From assembly GCA_036785705.1 (NCBI GenBank), contig JAWUZG010000001.1:8742001-8806000 (forward strand): a DNA stretch of 64,000 nt, in the 5' to 3' direction. This DNA is from Acanthornis magna (Eukaryota; Chordata; Aves; Passeriformes; Acanthizidae). Below, piece after piece: positions 41,201-54,042 of this stretch. The translations under genes and the position numbers were made by a program. Position 1 is the stretch's first letter. Each line of letters opens with the position of its first letter. The notes under the pieces are model-generated. The model made no database searches, was not told the origin of the DNA, and saw only the letters and a list, made by a program, of their open reading frames with translations.

Positions 41201-41859
41201 CTGGGAAATCCCTACGGCAACAGAAAATGTTAAATTTTTTCAACGTGGAGAAGTTTATATCTGCCTTTGCTTATGCTCTGGCAATGTCACTGCAATCACA
41301 AGGTTACAGGAACAACAAGGACACTACATCATGCTATTAATACGTCTGGTTTGGGGCTTTTTTAAGAGGATTTTGCGGCTTTAACAGTTTTATGTGCCTA
41401 CAGATACTCTTAGTCATGGATTTATTAGGATATTTTTTCTCTTTAAGTATTATTAGATATATCTTCAGAAATGGGGTTTAAACCTGTCTCTTTTGAGGTA
41501 ATTTAACATGTATAAAAAGGCCAACTTTTCTTCTTTTAGACTAGAGGGCTACTTCAACTCTTAAACTGTTTATCATCCTCATAACCTTCCTTTACCTCAT
41601 TTCTATTCATCCTATTTCCTTTTCCATCTCTCTTCCCTGGCTCACCCGTAACTGATCCTAGCAGATGCTAAAGATGTCAGGCTGATAGCTCTGCAGATAC
41701 AGACTCTCTCTTTATCAGACTTTAAAGATGCTGTTAATTCAGGAGTAAGCAATGTCAGTCCTATATCACAGATTATCTGTCATGGACTTTACCCAGGCCC
41801 CTATTTAGAGAAGGAAAATCTATACACCACGTTCTTTATCTTCCGCAGTGGTGACTGCT

Positions 41860-42080
41860 GAAATATTTGCAGATTGACCACTGATGATGAATCGGTTTGT
41901 AACAGGCGTATGCTAATCTGATCGTGTCATTGTGTCAGGAGCTCCGTGTTTGATGGCGATTGGGCTATTAACCAATTGCAGTCATGGTTATTTAGTATTT
42001 GCACCACATGATGCCCCAGATAAACCCACTATAAATGAATCATTAAAAGCACAAACCTGAAAGCCACAAATGCTGAGCTA
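41860..42080. promoter_or_regulatory. Candidate conserved non-coding element
   Basis: The block keeps several CpGs in an otherwise CpG-poor intron (AATCGG, GGCGTATG, ATCGTG, TCCGTG, GGCGATT). It carries opposed CCAAT boxes: ATTGG at 41959-41963 and CCAAT at 41972-41976, around a central TTAA-containing spacer. Further along are ATAAATGAATCATTAAAAG and GAGCTAATTAG, which look like homeodomain sites. This is the most enhancer-like texture I noticed in the giant intron. Conservation was not measured. Confidence 0.35.
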
Positions 42081-45000
42081 ATTAGAAAAATACTAGACAG
42101 AATGACATAGGAGGGAAACTGATTCTTTTATATATAATTTATTAAATTCTGCTCAAATTCCCTCTTTTTATAACAGTTTAACCTTTACGTATTTTCCTTT
42201 TACTGTGTATTGTAAACCAGGCCTATTTTCTCCTGCATTTTTCCTTTTTAATAACTTCTGCCTATATGTTTCCTTGATTTTTTAAAAAAATTTGTTAAAT
42301 TCCCCTTTTCTGCTTCTGTGTCTTTTAATTAGGCATTTGCCCATCATCCCTCTTTCTTTAGAGTTTAGCCAAACTCTAAACCCCTAATTCTGTAGCCTGC
42401 CTTTGGGTTTCTTCTGGCAGGTACTGGTCTGTACCCTGCCTGAGTACAGAGCAGTGAGGTAAAAGGCATTGCAGATATCACTATTCTGCCTTTTGTATGT
42501 ATGTTTTGGGGGTTTTTTTCTCTCTGTAATACTTTTTCCCCTAGATCCTGGTCAGGTTTTTTCCTTACCAAGTTCCTCAGACAGAGGATGTCTTCACTAG
42601 ACAGACAGCCATAAAGTCCTTCTGTAGGGATGGAGGCTGCATGTTTACAGTGTTGGGCATGTAGAGTAGATTTCCACTCAGTGCACCAAATTAAAACTCA
42701 AGTGATGATTTTAGCTCTGCTCACTTCCCATTCCATCATTTCAAGAAAATATTTTGACTCTCGGGTGTATAAATCTAACAAAAACTTTACCATTGTTTAT
42801 CAAGCTACATTCTCTAGTTCCAAGATTATCACCTTCCAAGAAAAGAAAACCTATAGTCTAGTTTTGCTCTTGTTCTTTCAAGAGACAGATGAATGTATTA
42901 GTGCATGGAGAAAATCCTTACCAGTTCCTTTTATTTGTTTAAAATGCCTGTTGAAAATAATCATTATGAAAAAGGCACATCAGTCTAGAAGTGTGAAATA
43001 TCAGTTCAGAAATCCACCATCTCTTTCTAATCTACTGTTCAGGCACTGAAGGTATTATCATACAAAATTAACAATATAAATTTAAATTTAGATCTTGGCA
43101 GTTGGCAAAAGAGAGTCACCTGCTTGGCTGTTATGTAATGACACATCCAAAGTTATTGAGCTGTTAAATTAAACCTTTCCTGGGACAATGCTGATAATCA
43201 ATACAGTAATATTTGTATAAATTTGCTGTGTAATCTGGGGTGGGGGGAAGTTATGCCTGTATTATATTTTTTTATTTTAAATTCGTGTTTTGCCTCAATT
43301 TAATTCTGCAAGCACTACCATATTTAGCTGGGCAGATTTACTTTGCTGTCTAGTCCTAAACTCTAGCTAGTCCTAACCACCTACTCCTACCTTAAGCTCA
43401 TGTGTATCAGCACTTTGAAATCTCTCACATGAACTTCCTCACAGCCCACGGAGCAGTCTGAACCCACACATGCTTTTGTCTTTGCAATTCCAAGATGCAT
43501 CTTGTGGCTATTGTTAGACTTTGGGGGAACTTAGCAGTAGAAAGCTGCTCCAAAATCTTTCTGGTACTACAATTACCACTGTTCAGCAATTTCAACCTTT
43601 TAATTGTCACTTAAACTTACATACTCTTTAAATGATCAGCTTTTAGTCACCTAAAAGTGCCATCAGTCCTATTCCCTCTTAAAAGATCATTGTAGTTATC
43701 TTGTTAAACTTTGCACCTGTATGAGGGAAACTGTTATCCAGCAGAATCACGTCTGAAGCTGGTGCACAAAGATTTGATTGTACCTTGGGTTTCTTCTAAG
43801 CTCTCCAGGAGTGCCCAGTGCGTTATTCTCTGCAGAATATCTAAAAATGCAGCCCAGGCTCACCCTGAGCTGGGTAGGGTTTCACCTTCCTGAGAGAAAG
43901 GAGTTTGTCAGATGATTGATAAGGGCATCCTGGCATAAGGAAACAGCTTTATTAAGTGCACAGACAGGACATGTTTTGCTGGCTCTCACCTAGACTTGAA
44001 ACACAGACCTGTCCTTAAAACTTCTGATAGAGAAGTACAGAGACTTTGGAAAACTAGGCCTTTTGTACCGGGTCCTTTATCACAACAAACTCTAATTCAG
44101 TAACTTAGTGTTCATCTGAATGCATGTTACAATGAATAGTCAATCATCTTTCATTTAATAATTTAACGTGTCATTTTTCCAGTTTGCCACTTGCAGCTGG
44201 CATTTTTGCAGTACGTTTTATTTTTCAGACATCTTTCAGTGAATCACCAGATAGAGCAGCTGTGACAGCTATCCATTAATTATATCTCTGTATTAAAGTC
44301 TAATGAAAATATTACTTTCAAGGGAAAGTCTGCAGTAGTGCCCAAGTAGCAGTAGTTAAACTAGCACTATCTGGTAGCTGAATTAGTGTTTGATTAAATA
44401 TTTGTATAGAGTTTCACATAGCTGTATTAACCTCAAATATTATTTATGAACAATTTGCCTTTGGGATTAGAATGAAGAAATACAATGGTTTTTATATCTC
44501 AGTAGTAATTAGTATTGCCTTGATGCACATTTGCACTATGCCATCACAGGCAATCCAAAACCACCCACGTGTGGGCCACGGCCTTTCCCTTGATTTTGGC
44601 CAAGCAGAACTTCTGTATTTCAAATACAGGAAAGTAGACAAGCTAGCTGCCGTATTTAATCTACTCCAGTTTATAAAAAGTGAAGTGAAAATAATCAACA
44701 AGGTCCTAGAGGTCTTTTGAGGTTGCAAAAAGTGAGTGACATGCAAGATGGAAGCAGCTATTTGGCTTCACTAGAACCAGAAACTGAAATCAGAATACAA
44801 TATATAAATGCATTTATAATTCTGTATCACAGCTCTCCGTGATCTTGTGACTTCCCTTTCCCTGATAAAAGCAGGCATGTGTGAAATCAGATCAGATCAA
44901 CCTGGGGACACATTGTTAACCCAAAGGGCAGACTCTCCCTGTGGGCTGGGGCTGGAGAGACCCTGCAAACTGCAGCCATGAGAGGGGGGCAGAAGTGAGG

Positions 45001-46307
45001 GGAGTTTAATTATGCAGACACCTCCACAAGGGATGCCCGGGTCTTGGAGGAATTCCCAGGGAAATGCATAAAAGCCCAATTCAGTAGGTTTCTATTACAA
45101 TCTCATTCAGCAGTCGATAGACTGAAGCTTATGCTGGGGAGGAAGACCTGTTTCATTGATTACTAGAACTTTCTCATCATCTGTTTTGTATGATTCTGAC
45201 CTTTTCCTAAATGAAATGGAAACTTTTCAATTTTCTCATTGAAAATAGACGCAAGTACTGTCAGCAGGAACCATAGACATACCATTTCTGTCAACTTTGT
45301 GATTTTCCTGTCAGTTTTTTCTTTTTGTTACTGGTATGCCATAATGCTGACAGCTTTTATTCTTTGAACAAAGCCTAGCAAGGAAGTTCCTGTTGAAATA
45401 TGATTGTTCCTTTCACTGACATAGATGGGGACTGTTCCCACTTACTTCTGATTCTGTAACCGTGCTCCTGAAACTGTCACCCTTCACCTTGTTGGGTTTT
45501 TTCAGGTGCCAAATATTTTCTAGGGGCTGGCAGAATTCCAGAGAAAGAGCTACTGTGTTCCTGCTGAAATCATCATCACACATCCTGTGTATTTCAGCTG
45601 CAGCACATTCAGGCATAGATTTTTGCTTACCACAAATAAAGAATATTGCTTCACTATGTATTATTTTTTTCTCCATAAGCCACAAAAATGAGCTTCACTA
45701 TGGCTAGGTTTGGAACCCATTTCTCTTTAAACGCTAGCATTTTTCTATTCCTCCTAGTGAGGAAAGCTGGAATTATCATAGATTTATTGCCACCAAATTC
45801 AATACTCCACAAGAAATAAAATGTCTATTAGTTCTTCTCTTGGAAGGTTTTAATGTGCCCCAAAGTCTAAATCACTTAACATTCATCTCATCCATTATAT
45901 GGTAGCCACTGCATCTCTGATACAGCAGCTTTAAGCCTTCAGCAGAGAGAGCAGGTATGAACCTCACATTTTCACCCTGGTCTGACTGGATGTGCATGAA
46001 CCTATCTCTCTGCTCTCTTCTGTGAACTTGAATTTGTCCTGGACTGACTGGTTGCATTTACAGGGGAAAAAAAAAAGCATCAATAGACTTTCTGGTAATC
46101 TGAATGGATCCTGCATGCTTTCCACATTTGGACTGCAAAGAAAATCCCAAGATCAGTAATATGGTGCATTTCTCTCCCTGTTACTTACCTCAGTAAAGAT
46201 CAAGGAATCCTCCTGGTAATACATCTGAAATAATTGATTATTAATAAATCTAAATTAAGATGTATTTCCTCATACTCTTGACACATAATTTCACCCTTCT
46301 TTCAAGA

Positions 46308-46351
46308 AAAATGGGATGGAGGAAAACGAGAGAGAGGAAAATGGGATGGAG
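46308..46351 (+). repeat. Duplicated purine-rich 14-mer
   Basis: AAAATGGGATGGAG occurs at 46308-46321 and again at 46338-46351, a 30-bp offset, inside a purine-dominated tract with GAGAGAGAGG between the copies. It looks like a small local duplication within a polypurine stretch. Confidence 0.7.
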
Positions 46352-47149
46352 AGGTGGCAAAACAAATTTAGAGAGGCCTGTCCACAGGAAGGAAGGGAAT
46401 CCAGATAAGCAGAGCAAAATAATGGGACCAAAGGCCTTGGTTTGGGAAACAGCCATCTGTAAATAAGGAGGCACGAAACTTTCCCTTAAAGAGGAGGTGA
46501 CAACGAAAGTTTTGTTGCTGTTGTTGTGATGACTTGTAAAATGCTTGCTGGTTAGTGGCAGATGAATGCTAAGAAATTTAAAAACAAAAAATAAGCTTTT
46601 AATTCAACTGAAGTACCTCTCACCCCAAATCTCCAAACAAGTGGGAAAAGGAACATGTATTTTAACTCCCTCATCTTTGATCAGTGCCCCAATAAACCCA
46701 AAAGCTTCCCTTGTGTATGGAACATACCATGAGGCTGTCTGATATGCTTATGCAGTCTATTCTACAAAAAAAATCATAGCTGTGAAATTTACTGCACTTG
46801 TTTGCCCCTAACCCTGCTGCTAGCACCCCACAGGGAGTTCGGCTCCACCTTCTGCTGAAACCCAGCTTTTCAATGGGGATGTGTCCCTGTTCCCTCTGAT
46901 CCCAGAGAATAATCAAAGACACTTGATCCAGCAAGATCATGTCAGTGTGCACCAGCTTGTTCTAAATGACCTCTTGACCAGTTGATACTTTTTACTAGAT
47001 GGTCACCCGACACTTGGAATGTCTCTAATGTTTTTCCGCTAGGTTTTGACACCCTAGGAAACACAAACTTCATTAAAACAACTTACTGCAGATATTAACC
47101 TGTGCATTTAAAGCGTGTGATTTGTATCTCATTTGCCCCTAATATACAG

Positions 47150-47171
47150 ATTCTATACTAATTCTATACTA
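47150..47171 (+). repeat. 11-bp tandem duplication
   Basis: Two exact copies of ATTCTATACTA are followed by a partial third copy (ATTCATAC). The unit superficially recalls the ATTCTATG tail of CR1, but no CR1 body precedes it, so I call it a local tandem repeat. Confidence 0.75.
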
Positions 47172-48657
47172 ATTCATACCAATATTGTAACTAATAATGA
47201 TCAAGACAATCACTATAGTGATTACATGTGGCAAATACAATTTTTTGCTACTATGTTTAGGAAAAAAATACACATCATGTATTCACAGTCTTTCCAGTTC
47301 ATTTCTCAGAATTTATAAGTAATCCCTAGGCTTCTCTGAATATTTTTAGTACTTAGAATCATAACTTCTTATACTCCTCCCTTAGATTTCATCTTCATCA
47401 AGGAAGAATTGATGAGCGTAAGGTACCCCTTCACAATTCCTTCCATATTCTTTAACTTAGGTGAGACAAAATGCATTCTGCAAAAAAGACAATAGAGAAA
47501 AATTACAAAGTGTTTCTAAATCCTAGTATTGTCAATGGTTTTAAAATAAGGAAAGTAGCATTACTCTTAAAATGAGTTTTCTCTTGTTTACCACTCTTTC
47601 TGCTTACTCTCTCTCTAAAGAATTAATCCATTCCTCTGCATAGCTGCCATTGAACTATGGATGGCATTTCCACAGTCAGCTTTAACATTAAAATACATGT
47701 TGCATAGGCTGTCCAGAGGTGATAGATGTCCTTTTCCTCTGCAGTCTCAGAACCCCAAATCTAATCAAGTCGCTGAAGTCCTAGGGAAAAGGCCATGATC
47801 CAGTAGTGCTAGGGAAAGTGATGGACAGAAACTGTATAAAGGACAGTTTATTAGTTAAAAAGACCTCTCGTCTTCTTTGTTAATAGTTTCTAGAAGAAAA
47901 TTTAGTGCAAAAACATTGAAGGACAGTTCAGAAAAATTAAAGCAGACTTTCCACTGTTATTCTTCTAGTGTCATTTTAGATTTTGAAATTTGAGATCTGC
48001 AGAGTCTGCAAGGTAGAATGAAACACTCTACCTATATAAAATTTCTGTAGATCAGTTCAAGAATGTAGTGATTCAGGCTATTGAAGGACTAGGAGCATTG
48101 ATGGCTAAACTATGATTTTTCAGGGTTTTTATAGCAGCTTGGCAAACTAATAATATTTTTTTTTCACAGAATTGATTTGATGTAAGAAAAAATACCTATC
48201 TAATGACAAGAAACTCCTAAAAATTCAAAAACTAATTAACTGGGGGGTGTTGTTTTGTTTTGGTATTCCTTTATTTATTTGGCAATACAAAGACCTTTAT
48301 CAAAATAAAAGGAAAAAAATACTTACAAGATAATATATAAATAGATACAGAACATTTATGCTTATGTATACCGAACAAAGGATAAACCTATTTGTCCAAT
48401 TGTGCAAGAAAAGCTTTCTTTTGGATTAAAAAAAAAAAAAGGCAGAAAAAATTTTTCTTGGTTTTTTTGGGTTTCTTTTGTAAAAGTAAAAAAATAGTTA
48501 TTTTTGTTTTATAAAAGCAAGGCAATACTCTGAAAACTTATTTTTTGTTCCTTATTGTTGAAAATGCTGATTTCATACAAAATGTATTATAATATACCTT
48601 TTGCTGTGGGATTGAAAATTATTGGGTTTAAAGTTTCTATGTTTAATTGGAAATGGC

Positions 48658-48680
48658 TTTTTTTTTTTTTTTTTTTTTTT
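48658..48680 (+). repeat. 23-nt poly(T) run
   Basis: An uninterrupted run of 23 T. No retrocopy body and no target-site duplication are apparent on either side. Confidence 0.85.
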
Positions 48681-49240
48681 AATGAGCTGGTTTAGTTCTG
48701 TAGACAAATTCAGTTTTTCAGATAGTGTTATAGTTCTGCTGTCCTGAGCTGTACAGAGAAGGCAGACAGCTGGTAGTTCTTTTTGTCTGGATTTTCTCTC
48801 TGGGGCAGTGCACCTTGGAATGTTCAGTGAACATTGAATACAGAGATATTGACAATGCCAGGTGTTTAAACCACATTGTGCATTCTGCTCTAAGCACTGT
48901 ATGCACAATATTGGATTCTGTAGCCCTGAACTATGTTTTCTCAAATCCTGCTTTATGGGCCTAGCTGTCCATGCCTAGGCATATGGGATATTTTATAACT
49001 AATGCTTCTAGGTTGGTTACACATCACAACAAAAGAGAATTCTTCTGGCATTGTAAACAGCTCTGGTTAAGGCAGACAGCAAAACCAGGAAGTTTTCCAT
49101 CTGAAATTTTGCTTTGGATAGGCCTGAATTAATAGATTTTAAAGCCCACACAGTGGACGTCCTTGTGAAGAATTCAGTGTATTTAAGAAAACCGTGTATT
49201 TGTTAAAAACACAGATGGTAGACTCTTCCTTGAGAAATAA

Positions 49241-49260
49241 ATAACTGGAAATAACTGGAA
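49241..49260 (+). repeat. 10-bp tandem duplication
   Basis: ATAACTGGAA is present twice head to tail without mismatch and is followed by ATGGAAAA, which may be a decayed further unit. Confidence 0.75.
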
Positions 49261-51050
49261 ATGGAAAACCAATCCTGTCTGGTTCCTCGCTGTGATTGTT
49301 AACACTGGGTGGTATGCTATGTTATCAATAATAGAGAAAAAAAAACTCAATGCATTACAAGCATCATTGTTGTGCTTTGGTAGACTTGCTGTATCATGTC
49401 CTGCAGTCTTTATTAATACACTTCACAAAGGATAATAGTAATATGTTGTCTGAACTTGTCATTTAGGGGACTAAAGCCACAGTTAAGAGAGCAAATAAGA
49501 ATTACAATTTGCACTGAGTCACATATACCAAAATTTCTGCATTATTACCTAGTCCACTGAGCAATAGAAGCCATCTTTCCTCAGAAAAATCTGGATGGGT
49601 ATCTATACCCATGGAAGAAGCATCTACCTTTAAGGAAATATTGTTGATTTGCTATTCCAAACAGCAAAAATTAAATCAAGAAAAATGCTCTGTGGAATTT
49701 TTGGCTACATTTGAGTTTAAAAGGGGGTGAAGAAAAATAAGTATATTATGAAGTGCATGCACCTTGATTAGAGGTGGTGTGGAGCTGTTTGTCTGTGCAA
49801 CCTCAGAAATCTGCAGGTCTGGGGTCTCCACTCTTGCCATGTACAATAGATCAGTGAGGGATTTCTAATCTCAGTGCAAAAGGTGGTGCTGATGATTTGT
49901 TAGAGAACACATGATTTTTCAGGCAATCGTGACCCAGCAATGATTTCTACTGAGATTATCAAAGAGACATGAGACTCACCTTGAGTCCCATAGCATTTAT
50001 GGCACAGGTAAAGGCACACCAGTGTTCTCAAATCCCACCCATTCCAGCACCCAGGCTGAAGTAATAAGTGTGGAAGAGCTCTCCATCCATTACAACATCT
50101 TCAGTACTCCAGTTCCTCCCTAAAAATTGGGATTTTTTCAGGACTGGCTGCAAATAAAGTGGCATGACAGAGTAACATCGCTAGCTACTTGTCTGTGTTG
50201 GGCCCTCAGTCCTCCAGACTCCAAGGAGTAAATTTGAAACACCTGAGGAAAGCAGTGCTCTGCTGTAAGGATGCACATTGCCCTTTTTGGGCTTCTTCCC
50301 ATCATCTCCTATATGCCTTTCTCACCCCAGACTGAAATATTGATGGTTCTGCTATATGGCAATGAGAAAGCTGCTTGTGTGTCAGGGGACCACCAAATTC
50401 ACTCAGCAAACTGGGTAAGGTTTGTGGTAATGTTGTTCAGTGTTTTAACAGTCTCTGCAACTTCGCCACAGCAGGAGACTCTGTCGATGTACAGTAAACA
50501 AGAGCTGATTGATTTTGTAATCTCATGAGGGACACCTGCCTTCCCATTTGACTAAAGCTCTCATTTCTTTTGCTCTAGTAAATCTTACAAGCTAGAGAAC
50601 AAACAGCACTCTAGTACTTCATACATTTAAAAAAAGAAAATCCATTTCCATCTTCCAGAAGACAGAGCTGTAGGTGCAGAAGGTCAGCAGTACAAGTTCT
50701 CAGGCACTCTGTAGCACCACGCTCTTGAAAAAGAGCTTTTTTCTTTTTTTTTTTTTTTGATCCAGCTGAGACAATTTTAGCATCTGTGTGGTACAAACTG
50801 CATCTTCCTTACTGCATGCATGTCCCTTCTTTTACAATTCTATTTAAATGAACAATAAGAAATAATTTTTGTAAAACCAAATAAAAAAGTAGAAAACCAG
50901 TCTATAGGTGTTAGAGAGTAATGTAAAATGTATGCGTTTAAAAGAAAGCCAAGTTTTCCATAAATTATTCTTCATGTGCTTAGAGCCTTCTCATATTGCT
51001 TTCTTCTCTTCTTTTTGTAATTTTTTTTTTTGGACATACTAATTTTGAGA

Positions 51051-51201
51051 GGTGTCACTGAAGTTATTTAAAAGACATGTAGATGTGGCACTTAGGGACA
51101 CAGTTTAGTGGTGGACTTGGCAGTGCAGGGTTAATGCTTGGACTTGATGATCTTAAAGTTTTTTTCCCAGCTTAAACGATTGTATGATTCTATGGTTCTA
51201 T
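51051..51201 (+). mobile_element. CR1-like LINE, short 3' fragment
   Basis: The stretch reads as a degraded CR1 3' end. The order is GAGGTGTCACTGAAGTTATT, GATGTGGCACTTAGGGACA, GGTTTAG-like and GTGGACTTGGCAG, GGACTTGATGATCTTAAAG, a TTTTCCCAGCTTAA-type segment and the tail GATTGTATGATTCTATGGTT. The GATGTGGCACTTAG...GGACTTGATGATCTT order is typical of one set of avian CR1 subfamilies, different from the copy at 9752-10183. It is only about 150 bp, is more diverged and has an imperfect octamer tail, so it is probably older. Confidence 0.85.
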
Positions 51202-54024
51202 ATCCACCTTGCGGCCCATAAAACTGCCTCTTCTGGCATGTGCCCAGAGTTTAGAAAGGCCACTCCTCTTTCATCACTGTGCACCTTTTTAATGCCTCGT
51301 AATTATCAGCTTTTTGGGGTGTCTTTGAAGGGCAGTATTATTCTATAATCTAGAAATGTATTTTTTCCATTATTTACTGTGACTTTAAAGAAAATTAGAC
51401 GTCTTTAGAAAGACTACTTAGAACAACTTTTAAATAATTCTAGTTCTAGGGGGAAAGCATCTGTTTTGTTTTCACGTTGAGGGAAATGGTTTATTTCTAA
51501 GGTGCTGAGAGCTGTCCCAGGAGTCGTGGTGTTGGATGGGAGGTCCCAGCACGGTCCTGAGTTCACGGGCACCAAGGCAGCTGGATGCCTGCTGCAGCCC
51601 CACACATTCCTGGGGAAAGTGTGCTGTGGGGGAGAAGCCAGATTGCATAAGTCAGTTTTCTTGAAATTCATTACTCTGCCCCTTCACAAAAGTCAAAATT
51701 GCCCCTAAGCCCCATTCTGTTCTCCAGGCTGCACTCTGGGCTGCCTATTCACAGTAAAATTCCAGTGCAGGTTCTGCCACACCACCAAACCCAATATTTA
51801 TTTCCATTCCTTGTAGGATTCAGGCAGAAGATGTGCCTCTGAAAGCTCTTAATAAACTTACACAGCTCTTAAATTTACAATTATGCCCAAGATAAATGCA
51901 TTACAATAGTAAAGAATTTATTTCCAACATTAAACAACAAGGGATGGGGAAACACCAAAATTTAGGCTGCATTACCCACTGTAGTCCAATGCTTTTTGTG
52001 TGAATTTAGAGATGTGTTAATTGCATGGGTTTGTTAAAAAGAATTCCCAGTCTCATTTAATATAGCAGACACCCAGCACAAAAGTTTTATGTTTAATTGT
52101 TAAAGATTTACAAAATCTGTCAGCAATTAAAGTTTATTTTAAAATGGGATGTAGCAGCTGTCTTAAGCCATCAGTAGCTGTGCTTTGTGCTATCACCTGC
52201 TCAGCCCACTCCTTTACTCATAGTCTTCCTTCAAGTTTAAATTCTACTAGCTTCAAGTGACGACTGAAATTGGGATTTAACATGTTAAATAACACTCTTA
52301 ACAAATATTTATGTGTGTATTTTAACATGTCCAAGTTCTTTGAAAGAAAATTAATTTTCTAACAGCATTTCCTCTAAAGTGTGAACAAGTTACCCATTTG
52401 AAAGACAAAGAAAAATTTTCATTGTGAAGAGCAACAACTAAATATTGCAAGGTAATTTGAAAGGAAGATCACAGACTTTGAGTTAATTTACAGCTGAGTT
52501 ATGGTCAAAGGAAAGTAGTTTTTCTTCAGCATCTAGCAAAACTTCCACAGCAACAATTGTGTTGAAAGATAGTATTAAATTCTTTAAAATTCTAGGCAGC
52601 CATTCAGAGATTCAAAGCACAACTAAAATGGTGTTCTAGCAATTGAGGAGCACCTCCTCAGGTACTGTGTGCTCCATCTCTTCCTGGAGCCACTGGGAGG
52701 CACGATATTTTTCAAAACACTTAATTGCAGTTTGTCATAGACCTGGGGTACCTTCACTAGTACTTTGTCTTCGTATGCCAATTGCTTCCATTTTCAGTCT
52801 TGCATAGAAAAAAAGTGGTAATATAGTGAAGCAGATGAAATATCCTAAGTGAGAATGTACTTTGGAGGTTTGGTAGGGAAGTGTGTAAAACAAAAACTTA
52901 ATTTGTAAATACGTAATTGCAAAATAAAAACAGTTCTGGTTGGGTTTGTTTGGGGGGAGTTTAATGCCTTTTGAAGTCAATGTCAGTTTCAAAACTGTGA
53001 GAGAAGAAAAGAAAAATCATCAAGCAGCGCTAGGTCCTTAATCTTCAGGTTTTACTCCTCCAGGCTGTCATTACTCATCGATAGTCTGACTGATGTGAGC
53101 TGGACAACTTTCATGTTATTCTGAAGTACTGATTTTGACAAGGCAAAATTAGTAACATTTGCAGAGTGCTTAGCAAATCTCAACTATATTGGCAGGCAGT
53201 ATTTATTTCTTCAGCCTGGAAGCCCTAGAATTGAGGATGCAGGATCCCAAGGGAGAATAATTCCCTTCAGAGATAAGTTCATGTCAGCTTTCCCTTCAGA
53301 GAGGTGGATGAATTTTAATTGGGTGCATCTGGGACTTCTCCCATCTCCCAAGTCTCCCTACTGCCTTCCAGCTCTAGCAGGGTCATGTCTCCCCAGCTCC
53401 TGAGTTGCATTTGATCCTTTGAGAAAGTCTCAGTTGAGATTTAATAAATATAGCTTGAGAAAGTGTGCCTGCATCTCCATATTTACAGCTTTAACAAAGC
53501 CACATCAGAAGCACCAATATAAAACACACCAGCTACTGAAGTGGAGAAAGGGAGCAAGTTATACAACCCTTTATCTATTGAGGTTTGATAGCCAAAAATA
53601 AAAACGCCATTATGAAACTTCCAAAATTATAGAAAAACTTATTTGATCCACTTTTTTGTGGTGCTGTTCATATCCAGAAAGTGCTGCAAAAAGATTTATG
53701 AGAATCAGATCCCTTGGGCATCCCTACCCCACATTATCCCTCTATACCAATCCGTGGTAACCTCAGTCCCATGTTCTCCAAAGTCATTAATTAGATACTT
53801 TCTGGTTAAAGATATTTACACCTGTCAGTGAACCCAACTTCACTGGAAGCTGTTTCTCTATCGCGTGTTTGGTATTCCAGATTTGGAAACCTGTACTGAT
53901 TAACTGTGGTCCATAGTCCATGAAACTGTTAGATTTTAGGGAAGGTTACAATAATTCTCTAAAAGCTATAGAATTGCTTTCTTTTATAACAAAAGCAAGG
54001 GAGTGGTTTTCTTTGAAAAGGAAG

Positions 54025-54042
54025 TAATGCTAGTAATGCTAG
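54025..54042 (+). repeat. 9-bp tandem duplication
   Basis: TAATGCTAG is present twice without mismatch, followed by TTAATG. Confidence 0.7.

Larger units (their letters stand above)
41201..51050 (+). other. MAGI2: Giant MAGI2 intron, segment 3
   Basis: Mostly AT-rich unique sequence. It holds a candidate conserved block at about 41860-42080, an 11-bp tandem duplication (ATTCTATACTA) at 47150-47171, a repeated purine-rich 14-mer at 46308-46351, a 23-T run at 48658-48680, a 10-bp tandem duplication (ATAACTGGAA) at 49241-49260 and a 15-T run at 50744-50758. No coding exon or recognisable transposon was seen. The two open frames near 130 codons (42630-43049 + and 48573-48944 -) lack domains, and the latter includes a lysine run produced by the T tract. 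Confidence 0.75.

Noticed and set aside
48658..48680. T23 as the poly(A) tail of a minus-strand retrocopy
   Set aside because: The adjacent sequence resembles no mRNA, and no flanking duplication was found.
50721..50758. GCTCTT-GAAA-AAGAGC hairpin followed by a T tract, like a rho-independent terminator
   Set aside because: This is a vertebrate nuclear intron, where that signal has no bacterial meaning. A 6-bp stem beside a T run is within chance.
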